Assembly (NCBI GenBank): GCA_946480085.1
Contig: CAMLHZ010000004.1
Span: 124,001 to 188,000 of the forward strand
From: an uncultured Flavobacteriales bacterium
GTDB taxonomy: Bacteria; Bacteroidota; Bacteroidia; Flavobacteriales; Crocinitomicaceae
Direction of reading: 5' to 3'
DNA: 64,000 nt
Shown: positions 53,636 through 61,387 of the stretch, in pieces
Position numbering within the stretch: position 1 is the first letter of the stretch
Layout: each line of letters begins with the position of its first letter
Program-made: the position numbers and the translations under genes
Notes under the pieces: model-generated
What the model was told of the DNA's origin: nothing
The model's database searches: none
The model's input: only the letters and a program-made list of their open reading frames with translations

Positions 53636-53695
53636 TGTGGTTTACCGCATAAAATCGCATTGCGGTTTCCCGCAAAAAAAATGTGGTTTACCGCA
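53636..53695. promoter_or_regulatory. Three operator-like near-palindromes upstream of the signalling operon
   Basis: TGTGGTTTACCGCA at 53636-53649 and 53682-53695 and TGCGGTTTCCCGCA at 53661-53674. Each has 6-bp half-sites of TGyGGT type around a TT centre. Start-to-start spacing is 25 and 21 bp. They lie in the 293-bp divergent gap between the signalling operon (start 53500) and the DUF3606-like gene, as expected for a cooperatively bound regulator. The remaining gap is AT-rich with no ORF. Confidence 0.6.
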
Positions 53696-53740
53696 TAAAA
53701 ATACCGTATTTATACGCTATTTTATTTCAAATCACTGCCA

Positions 53741-53748
53741 TACCTTTG
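53741..53748 (+). promoter_or_regulatory. -7 box for the DUF3606-like gene
   Basis: TACCTTTG matches TAnnTTTG, about 45 nt before the ATG at 53794 and 46 nt beyond the third near-palindrome. If the palindromes bind a regulator, they would lie just upstream of this promoter. Confidence 0.5.
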
Positions 53749-53793
53749 GATTATCCATTCGGCTAACTAGAACGACGCACAAGTTAAAGCAAT

Positions 53794-54006
53794 ATGGAAA
53801 CAAAGATGAACAGATTGAATATACACGATACAAATTCGATTACGGATTTTTGTCACAGACTTAACTGCTCTGAGAAGGAATTATTCTATTGTGTAGCTAA
53901 AGTTGGAACTTCTTACACAAGTATAGAATGTTATTTACATATGAACAGGTCACTCGTTGATCAATGGTCGCAGAACGCGAGACAACTATTAATGCCTAAG
54001 CCCTAA
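53794..54006 (+). CDS. Short DUF3606-like protein
   Basis: 70 residues. The pattern IHDTNSITDFCHRLNCSEKE ... VAKVGTSYTSIECYL resembles DUF3606 (usually ...VAYWCKxLGVSxxxLxxAVxxVGxSxxxVxxYL), a small helical family without known function found in many Gram-negatives. The later of two in-frame ATGs (53794 or 53806) could also serve. It has its own promoter and is divergent from the signalling operon. Confidence 0.6.
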   Translation: METKMNRLNIHDTNSITDFCHRLNCSEKELFYCVAKVGTSYTSIECYLHMNRSLVDQWSQNARQLLMPKP

Positions 54007-54022
54007 ATCATTTATAAGTAAA

Positions 54023-54087
54023 GCAACAGATCGCAAAACCCAGCATTAAGCCGCTATTCACTTTTAACGCATTTAGTGGTCTGTTGT
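54023..54087. terminator. Imperfect hairpin after the DUF3606-like gene
   Basis: GCAACAGATC (54023-54032) can pair with GGTCTGTTGT (54078-54087) by 8 Watson-Crick pairs and two G-U, with a 45-nt loop. No T-run, so a weak case. Confidence 0.3.
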
Positions 54088-54160
54088 TTACTTTTTGGCT
54101 TTAATACCGAACACTATGAACTGTTAGATTATACTGAGCCTTACACTATTCGCAAAATAA

Positions 54161-54191
54161 AAACAGGACACTTTAACCAAGTGTCCTGTTT
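54161..54191 (-). terminator. Terminator of the YgiQ gene
   Basis: AAACAGGACACTT (54161-54173) pairs perfectly with AAGTGTCCTGTTT (54179-54191) around a 5-nt loop, directly behind the stop codon on the minus strand and followed by a short U-rich stretch. Confidence 0.88.
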
Positions 54192-54193
54192 TG

Positions 54194-56116
54194 TTATCTG
54201 CTTTTCTTTCTTCGCTCTTCCAGCCACTTAGGAATTTCCTTTTTGGGCTGATTTCCACGAGAAGAATGATTTCTAACTTGCTCCTGTCCCAATAATCGAT
54301 CTGCCAATTCAGTTTGATTCACACGTTTTAAACGCTCGCGAATCCATTGCTGATTTTCGCGCTTGTACCAAAAGAAGAATCGGTTCTGATCTTTTTTCTG
54401 TTCCGGAGTTCTTGCTGTTTTTACTTCCTTCAATGTATATGGATGAACACCTGAATAGTAAATTACCTCAGCAACCGTCATTGGTGTTGGGGTAAAATCC
54501 TGCACTTGTTCCAACTGGAATCCCATATCCTTGGTTTCAGCTGCCAAATTTGCCATGTCCACCTCCTCACAACCAGGATGAGATGAAATGAAATATGGAA
54601 TCAACGGTTGGTTCAAATTATGTTTCTTCGAAAGCTTATCGTATTTCTCCTTGAACTTATGAAAATACTTGAATGAAGGTTTACGCATTACACGCAAAGT
54701 AGCATCAGAAGTATGCTCAGGAGCCACTTTCAATCGACCGCTAACATGACGCGTGATTAACTGTTCAATATATTCATCGTGATTTCCGTCTTCGTTGTTC
54801 TTATTGAAATCGTCAACCAACAAATCATATCGAACACCAGAACCAACGAATGCCTTCTTAATTTTCGGATGAGAATCGATCTTTCTATACAAATCCGTCA
54901 TCGCCTTATGAGAAGTGTCCAGATTGTTACAAATCACAGGGTGAATACAACTTGGACTTGAGCAACGTTCACAAATTGCTTCGTCTTTACCTTTCATGCG
55001 ATACATATTGGCAGAAGGACCACCAATATCCGACAAATATCCTTTGAATTCCGGATGTTCAACTATTGCATCAATTTCACTCATGATGCTCTTTTCACTT
55101 CTTGAAGAAATGAATTTACCCTGATGCGCAGAAATAGTACAAAAACTACAACCACCAAAACATCCGCGATGCATGTTGACAGAAAACTTGATCATATCAT
55201 ACGCCGGAATTGCTCCTCGCTTTTTGTATTTTGGATGCGGTTGTCGTGTATAAGGTAAATCGAATGACTGATCCATTTCTTTCTCCGTCATTGTTCTGAA
55301 AGGTGGATTAATCACCAACGTTTGGTTTCCTACCTTTTGAATGATTCTGTTCGCATTCAGTTTATTGGACTCAACTTCCACAACTTTGAAGTTTGCAGCG
55401 TACTTTATTTTGTCTTGTAAACAAACCTCATGACTAGCCAACTCAACCGTATTCCAATTCTTGTTTTTTGGAAGTTCCTTATCACCATCCTGCATAAATG
55501 CAATCTGGTTCAAGGTTGCCATATTTGAAAAGGGAACGCCTTTCTTTAGTAAACGCAAAACATCGCGCAAGGGCTGTTCACCCATTCCATAAACCAATAA
55601 ATCGGCACCAGAATCCACTAAAATGGACGGCATCAGCTCATTTTTCCAATAATCATAATGTGTTACCCTACGAAGTGAGGCTTCAATTCCACCAATCAAA
55701 ACGGGAACATCAGGATACAATTCCTTCAGGATTTTGGTGTAAACAGTGGTTGCATAATCCGGACGAAAACCAGAAACTCCACCTGGAGTATAAGCATCAG
55801 TTGATCTTAAACGTTTTCCAGCCGTGTAGTGATTCACCATAGAATCCATACAACCGGCAGTTACTCCAAAGAAATATTTTGGTTTCCCGAATTTTTTGAA
55901 ATCGCGTAAATCATCTCGCCAATTGGGCTGAGCGATAATACCAATTTTAAAACCTTCACTCTCAATAATACGCGCAATTACGGCAGTACCAAAAGCTGGG
56001 TGATCCACATAGGCATCACCAGAAACCAAAACCACGTCTAGTTCATCCCATCCCCTCTTTTCCAATTCTTTCATGGTAAGAGGCAACCAATCTGTTATTG
56101 GGCGCTCATCTTGCAT
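54194..56116 (-). CDS. YgiQ-family radical SAM protein
   Basis: 640 residues: an N-terminal part like a B12-binding module (about 20-250), a radical SAM core with the CxxxCxxC site (GCFGGCSFC) in HRGCFGGCSFCTIS, and a C-terminal UPF0313/DUF3362-type part with VAPEHTSDATLRVM and HPGCEEVDM. It is shorter than the roughly 740-residue Escherichia coli YgiQ because the end is trimmed. The reaction catalysed by YgiQ is not known. A -7 box lies 4 nt before the ATG. Confidence 0.92.
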   Translation of the reverse strand: MQDERPITDWLPLTMKELEKRGWDELDVVLVSGDAYVDHPAFGTAVIARIIESEGFKIGIIAQPNWRDDLRDFKKFGKPKYFFGVTAGCMDSMVNHYTAGKRLRSTDAYTPGGVSGFRPDYATTVYTKILKELYPDVPVLIGGIEASLRRVTHYDYWKNELMPSILVDSGADLLVYGMGEQPLRDVLRLLKKGVPFSNMATLNQIAFMQDGDKELPKNKNWNTVELASHEVCLQDKIKYAANFKVVEVESNKLNANRIIQKVGNQTLVINPPFRTMTEKEMDQSFDLPYTRQPHPKYKKRGAIPAYDMIKFSVNMHRGCFGGCSFCTISAHQGKFISSRSEKSIMSEIDAIVEHPEFKGYLSDIGGPSANMYRMKGKDEAICERCSSPSCIHPVICNNLDTSHKAMTDLYRKIDSHPKIKKAFVGSGVRYDLLVDDFNKNNEDGNHDEYIEQLITRHVSGRLKVAPEHTSDATLRVMRKPSFKYFHKFKEKYDKLSKKHNLNQPLIPYFISSHPGCEEVDMANLAAETKDMGFQLEQVQDFTPTPMTVAEVIYYSGVHPYTLKEVKTARTPEQKKDQNRFFFWYKRENQQWIRERLKRVNQTELADRLLGQEQVRNHSSRGNQPKKEIPKWLEERRKKSR

Positions 56117-56120
56117 GGCG

Positions 56121-56152
56121 CAAAGTTACAACGAAATAAAGGAGTAATACAA
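56121..56152 (-). promoter_or_regulatory. Promoter of the YgiQ gene, leaderless
   Basis: TTG (56152-56150), a 21-nt spacer and TAACTTTG (56128-56121) on the minus strand. The box ends 4 nt before the ATG at 56116. Confidence 0.65.
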
Positions 56153-56166
56153 ATAAACCTGTTGCA

Positions 56167-56213
56167 GTAGGGCGATTGTAAGGATGAATTGCAATTCACT
56201 CCAACGCTCCTAC
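56167..56213. repeat. Nested intergenic palindrome
   Basis: Outer arms GTAGGGCG (56167-56174) and CGCTCCTAC (56205-56213) pair with one bulge; inside, GGATGAATTG pairs with CAATTCACTCC with one bulge. It resembles the GTAGGG/ATTC hairpins at 44351-44378. Lies between divergent YgiQ and lipoprotein genes. Confidence 0.5.
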
Positions 56214-56269
56214 CCATTTAATTATTAATTTAGTAGGTGTGAATCTGATTAAATCACAACGTACAAAAC

Positions 56270-57214
56270 ATGAAATTCTTCGCACTACTTACTTTGTTTC
56301 TTGCACTTCTGAGCTTCAGTTCATGTTCTGAAAAGATGGAGACCAAAAAAGTAGACATTGAGGTAAAGGCGTCACTTATCCACCCCTATTTTTTTCAAGA
56401 CGATCTTGGTCAGCAGTTGAATTTCCCATTATGGTTCAACGATTCTATTCTGAGGGCAGAAAAAATTGAAACGATAACGCATGTAATTTTTGGAAGTGCG
56501 CTGGACTCGGATATTGAGAACGATAGAGTTGAGCGTTTACCAAAAAAAACTATTGTATACCGTTTCAACAGAAGTGGAATTCTGACAAATGTTACCCAAA
56601 CTTCCTATTCTGAAGGTATTATTATCGCAAATCACAATTTCTACATAAAGAAGTCCAAATGGCCATACTATCATTACATCATTCCTGATGAGGAACATTT
56701 GGGCATCGAAAGTGCGAACCACATTTATACTCCGGTAGCAAAAAAGAAAAACGTAACGCAATACGATGATGAATTTTACGACGAGAGACTCCATTACATT
56801 GAGAACAAAAAGTTCTTTGGTGCGCTTTCAGTAGATTCCATTGCCAATCCGTCGTCGCAAGACTGGGTTATTCTAGGTTCTCCATTAAAACCTCTGAAGA
56901 AATATAAGGTGCTAAATAAGGTAAAAGAAACACAAGTCACTACTTATGAATACTGGAATAAAAACTATCCAAAAGTGGTTGTAAATCCTGAATTCCCATT
57001 CATCAATAAACGTTATTTTGTTTACAATCAGGGGCAATTTAATGGCTATGTTGATTCTGTATTTATCGATAAAGATTTTGTAACGATGATCACCACGAAA
57101 ATTAAATATGAAAAAAGTGGTTTACCAATCAAAGTTGAACACATTAAAAACCATGTGGGTACTACCCAGCCTTTTAAGAAATTAGAAGAGTTCAAATACA
57201 GTTACTTTAATTGA
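56270..57214 (+). CDS. Lipoprotein of unknown function
   Basis: 314 residues with a lipoprotein signal (lipobox FSSC, C19 lipidated). The mature part is rich in Lys/Tyr/Phe with beta-strand character and no motif I recognise. It ends 58 bp before a much larger secreted repeat protein in the same direction; the two may be linked in function. The lack of a Ser/Asp at position +2 after Cys leaves the final membrane undecided. Confidence 0.65.
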   Translation: MKFFALLTLFLALLSFSSCSEKMETKKVDIEVKASLIHPYFFQDDLGQQLNFPLWFNDSILRAEKIETITHVIFGSALDSDIENDRVERLPKKTIVYRFNRSGILTNVTQTSYSEGIIIANHNFYIKKSKWPYYHYIIPDEEHLGIESANHIYTPVAKKKNVTQYDDEFYDERLHYIENKKFFGALSVDSIANPSSQDWVILGSPLKPLKKYKVLNKVKETQVTTYEYWNKNYPKVVVNPEFPFINKRYFVYNQGQFNGYVDSVFIDKDFVTMITTKIKYEKSGLPIKVEHIKNHVGTTQPFKKLEEFKYSYFN

Positions 57215-57272
57215 TTCGGTAACGCATTTGTAACTATTTTTGTCACTCAATTAATACGATAATTTTCTTTGT

Positions 57273-60200
57273 ATGAAGAAGTTTTTACTCACCCTAACTT
57301 CAGTCTATTTCGCACTTTCATCATCTGCTCAGATTGAAACCGTTTTTATCAATGGTAAAATGCACTATGTGTATCCTTACCAGGCAGAAGTTCAAAATTA
57401 TTCTCGTCAGTACATGCGTTACGTGGATTCAAAGGAAATTTTGAATCGCGACAGCAAAAACCAAAAAATTGTTTCTACGGAATATGAAGCGGTTGAACAT
57501 AGCGCAAAGATCATTAAAGAAGGAAAAAAAATGGATCCGGCTCTCATCAAGCGAATGGAAACGGATTACGACTTAATGAGCGGATTACGCGTTGATCTTG
57601 ACAAAGACGTTACTCCAACACTCGAAAAACTTCCTGATGGATTGTACGTGCAATATTTTCGTGATGTTCCTTACATAAAGGATCGCGTTTTGAAATACAA
57701 AAACGACCTTGTTGCCGGTGTTTTCAATATTAAAAACAATCAACTCGACGGTGAATCGATCTGGTATCAGGTTGACGGAAGCATCCTTAAAAAAGGAAAG
57801 TATTTCAACGGAAGCAAATTCGGAGTCTGGAATAGTTTTGTTTATGAAACGAACTACGAAAAGATGCTTGAAAATGCCAAGAAACTTGGAAAAAAGGAAT
57901 TGGTAGATTCAGATTTTATTCCTGTATATGATACTATTAAAGAAGTTGTTGAATTCAAAAACGGAATTAGAGACGGTGTTTATGCGAGTCTGATCAATTC
58001 CGATACGCTTGAATCCGGAAGCTACTACCAAAACACGGAGTCGAACACATGGCGCATCTTTGCTTACAAAGAGGAAAAAGCAACGAATGATTTAGGTTTT
58101 CTGTATTGGAGAACAACGGATGAATTGATCCTGATCAAACAGTACACTGTTAATACGAACGGCGAATCAAGGGCAAAATCAAAAATGTTCCGTGAATCGG
58201 CTACCCTTCAGGATTACGATGATTACGGATATTACTACGAAGATGAATACTACGTAGAACCAGAGCAAAAGTACTTTTTAAGAGACACCTTACTTGATGG
58301 TTATTACGAAGTAAATTTCCCTGATTTCACCAGCTACTATTCTGTGGAGATCAGTAAAGAAAATTTAGACCTTCCAAGCGAAGAGTACCATAGTTTCGAA
58401 GGTGGTGAAGGCGAAGAATATTATTACGATAGTTATAGAGGCGAATACTACGACGATTATGTTAACGACGACAATTTAAGCGATTCAGCGCGTTACAATC
58501 GTATCAATGAAAACGACATTACTGTTCGCATAGACGGAAAACGTTACCTGATGAATAAAGTCATTGACTCAATTGGTTATCATTTTCATTACGAAGGTGA
58601 AATGGTTGAATACCATAAAAACGGACAACTGAAATACCGCTACCAAATCAATGAAAACGGACAGCTCGTTGAAGAAAGCCCGGTATACTTTGAAAACGGA
58701 CAAATCGCGAATAAAATCAGTTTTGACGCCGATTCCAATTTGTACAAGCAAGAATTTTTTGATTACTACGGTAAATTGTACCAAACCATTCGATACGATA
58801 TCAACGGCAAGGCCATTCTTGAGGAAAAAGTGGACCGAATGGACGAAACTGTTGACGTTGATGGTATGAAGTATGATATCGATTGGGGATCTTCAACACT
58901 AAGTTACACGGCTACAAAAGAACTAAAAGCAGGAATTGAGGAGAAGAAAATCATTCATCAGGAATTGTGGAAATACAACAGAAAAGTTGCAGCTCAAACT
59001 TACTTCGATCCGAATTCCAAGCTATATACTTCAACCGATTTTACGCTTGGAAACAAAGTTTACAAATACACAGAAATCACATTTGGTGAAGATTACTCAA
59101 GCTTAAGCGGTAGCATGAAAACCACTTTCAGAAACCTTGAATCGGAAATCATCTTCAGTGGTGCATATGAAAAGGATTATATGTACGGGTACTTTGGCGG
59201 TGAATCAGAAGATACTACAGTTTCTCCACAATCTCGAATTTTGAGATGGCAGCGTTATTATGATATTGATGAAGATTTCACATTAAAAGTAAACAACCAA
59301 CCATTCACCGGAAAAGTGGAAGGACGATGCTACGCGCCAAAATTCAAGTTTAAAGCAAGTGAGAAAGCAATCATTATTCATGTTCCAAATCCGAAGGTGG
59401 ATTTAAAAGAATACAACAGTACTTTAAAAGCTTACAAAAAAGGAAAAGAAACCTTGTTGCTCGACGCGTACGTTCCAGCTTTTGGTGATGGTGACCAGTT
59501 TACTGAAACACCTACACGTTTAATTCCTGAATTGTCGTTTTTGAAGGTCTATAATGGTTCATCAAATTATTCCTTAGACACCGCCTTCAATAAAGAACGT
59601 CGCGACATGGAGCCATACACTGCATATAAAAAATCGCAGTTAAAGAAACGCAGATCTACTCCTATTTACTCCAGCGGTCTATACTTCAATGGAAAAGCAA
59701 ATGGTCCATGGGTGGTTAAAAATCAATTCGACCACGCGGTAATGGAGTTTTCTTATAAAGATGGTGAACTGGAAGGTGATTATATTTATACAGATCAGGC
59801 TGTTCCAGAGAGAAAGCCAACGCGTAAAGAATTGAAAAAGTTCAAAAGTGGTGAGTACAACTATGAGCGTTACAATCGTCGTGAGGAACAAATTCCACGT
59901 GAATACCGCGATTCTTTGCCAAGTAAACCAACTTACTATACAAGATACACTGTCAACTTTACAAAAGGTAAGGCAAATGGTTGGAGTACTGAATACAACT
60001 GGCTCGGCGATACTGTAGCCGGAACACAACTTCAGGACGGTAGAAAAAATGGTTTAGCTTATACCAGAAACAAACTGATCTATACTGAATCTTATTTTGA
60101 AGATGGTGTTGAAGATGGTACTACCAGAGCATGGATCACTCCAATAGGAAAAGACTCGATTCTTCTTTACGAATTGAACTACCAAAACGGGGCACTTCAG

Positions 60201-61268
60201 GGTAAATCTGTAACCTACCATACAAACGGGAAAATTGCCAAAAAAGGATTCTTCCTTACAGGTCAGCCAATTGACGATTATGAAGCGTACGATACCTTGG
60301 GTAATCTATACCAATTCGTAAAATTCCAATACAATCAACCTATTCAGGAGAAGATCTGGGAAGAAAATGAACTAAGCGTATTGTACGAATTTGATTGGAA
60401 AGATTCGGTAAGTTTCAATACCGGTGACATCATTTCATCTACAAGCACCAACAGATATTTGCAGGATCTTGGCTTTAGAGATGGAAGTGTTTATGCGCCT
60501 TATTTAGGTCGACCAAGTGTATTGGATAAAGAAGGTGTGGATTACAAAATGACAAAATACTATCCGAACGATACCATTGCCAGAACAGGACAAGTTGAAA
60601 AAGGAAAGAAAGTGGGCGTTTGGAATTATTACAATTACTATGGAACAAAACTAGTAACTGTAAATTACTTCGATTCTATTATCAAAGTAAACGACACACT
60701 GAAATTCAGTTCAAAAGGTATTCTGACCTATTTAGATCCGAAAGGAAATGAATTAAGCAAAAGCTGGATTATCGAGAAGTTCGAGAAGTATGACTGTGCA
60801 CATACAGATCATAACGAAGAGCGCCTATTGTTCTGTTTCTGGGAAAAAGATACTGCTCAACACAGAATTAACGGATACACCAAAAATTACTACGACAACG
60901 GTTCCATTCAAAATGAAGGAATGGTGAAAAATGGTTTACCAGTTGGAATTTGGAAAATGTACGATGTTGACGGTCGTTTGAGTCAGGTTGGGACATATAA
61001 CAACGGTAAACGCGATGGTCGTTGGCTAAGCGGAGATTTAGGTGATGTGAAAAACATGAGTGAGATCTGTTTGAATCCGAACCTTCAAAACCTGGATGAA
61101 ATCTTGCAATATCAGGAGAATCTATTGGACATTTCGGTAGTTTACTACCAAAACGGAAAAGAAATTCGAAGAGAGTACTACGGTGTGAACAAAAACAACG
61201 GCGAAGCACCTGAAGGATTTGAAGACGAAAATTATTACGATTACTATCAGTATTATGATGGTGAATAG
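57273..61268 (+). CDS. Giant secreted MORN_2-type repeat protein
   Basis: 1331 residues with signal peptide 1-19 (ALSSSAQ). Most of the chain is built from antitoxin YwqK/MORN_2-like units: G-x-W or G-x-S cores such as GESIWYQVDGSILKKGKYFN, YHKNGQLKYRYQINENGQ, YHTNGKIAKKGFFLTGQ, GVWNYYNYYGTKLV and GRWLSGDLG, spread over the length. Three segments are unusually rich in Asp/Glu/Tyr: about 310-335, 370-405 and the last 15 residues. It has no T9SS sorting domain and no enzyme motif, so a periplasmic or outer-membrane beta scaffold is likely. A near-consensus promoter (TTG 57240-57242; TTTCTTTG 57264-57271) is just upstream. Confidence 0.8.
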   Translation: MKKFLLTLTSVYFALSSSAQIETVFINGKMHYVYPYQAEVQNYSRQYMRYVDSKEILNRDSKNQKIVSTEYEAVEHSAKIIKEGKKMDPALIKRMETDYDLMSGLRVDLDKDVTPTLEKLPDGLYVQYFRDVPYIKDRVLKYKNDLVAGVFNIKNNQLDGESIWYQVDGSILKKGKYFNGSKFGVWNSFVYETNYEKMLENAKKLGKKELVDSDFIPVYDTIKEVVEFKNGIRDGVYASLINSDTLESGSYYQNTESNTWRIFAYKEEKATNDLGFLYWRTTDELILIKQYTVNTNGESRAKSKMFRESATLQDYDDYGYYYEDEYYVEPEQKYFLRDTLLDGYYEVNFPDFTSYYSVEISKENLDLPSEEYHSFEGGEGEEYYYDSYRGEYYDDYVNDDNLSDSARYNRINENDITVRIDGKRYLMNKVIDSIGYHFHYEGEMVEYHKNGQLKYRYQINENGQLVEESPVYFENGQIANKISFDADSNLYKQEFFDYYGKLYQTIRYDINGKAILEEKVDRMDETVDVDGMKYDIDWGSSTLSYTATKELKAGIEEKKIIHQELWKYNRKVAAQTYFDPNSKLYTSTDFTLGNKVYKYTEITFGEDYSSLSGSMKTTFRNLESEIIFSGAYEKDYMYGYFGGESEDTTVSPQSRILRWQRYYDIDEDFTLKVNNQPFTGKVEGRCYAPKFKFKASEKAIIIHVPNPKVDLKEYNSTLKAYKKGKETLLLDAYVPAFGDGDQFTETPTRLIPELSFLKVYNGSSNYSLDTAFNKERRDMEPYTAYKKSQLKKRRSTPIYSSGLYFNGKANGPWVVKNQFDHAVMEFSYKDGELEGDYIYTDQAVPERKPTRKELKKFKSGEYNYERYNRREEQIPREYRDSLPSKPTYYTRYTVNFTKGKANGWSTEYNWLGDTVAGTQLQDGRKNGLAYTRNKLIYTESYFEDGVEDGTTRAWITPIGKDSILLYELNYQNGALQGKSVTYHTNGKIAKKGFFLTGQPIDDYEAYDTLGNLYQFVKFQYNQPIQEKIWEENELSVLYEFDWKDSVSFNTGDIISSTSTNRYLQDLGFRDGSVYAPYLGRPSVLDKEGVDYKMTKYYPNDTIARTGQVEKGKKVGVWNYYNYYGTKLVTVNYFDSIIKVNDTLKFSSKGILTYLDPKGNELSKSWIIEKFEKYDCAHTDHNEERLLFCFWEKDTAQHRINGYTKNYYDNGSIQNEGMVKNGLPVGIWKMYDVDGRLSQVGTYNNGKRDGRWLSGDLGDVKNMSEICLNPNLQNLDEILQYQENLLDISVVYYQNGKEIRREYYGVNKNNGEAPEGFEDENYYDYYQYYDGE

Positions 61269-61322
61269 TCGGGGTGAATGATCATTCGCCCGAAACATCG
61301 CGATCATAATTCATCCGATACC

Positions 61323-61349
61323 AAAAGTCCCGATTGTTTCGGGACTTTT
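61323..61349 (+). terminator. Terminator after the MORN_2-type gene
   Basis: AAAAGTCCCGA (61323-61333) pairs with TCGGGACTTTT (61339-61349), followed by more Ts. A second hairpin just before it, GGGTGAATGATCATTCGCCC (61272-61291, one G-U), is a relative of the palindrome at 44351-44378 and starts 4 nt after the stop codon. Confidence 0.85.
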
Positions 61350-61387
61350 TTGCGTCAAAAAGTTACCTTTACAGCAAATCGATAAAC

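Noticed and set aside
53636..53695. A small CRISPR array
   Set aside because: Units are 14 bp, spacers only 7-11 bp, no cas genes; they are operator-like.
61334..61387. Upstream start for leucyl aminopeptidase
   Set aside because: It lies within the terminator hairpin and adds residues unlike the family.
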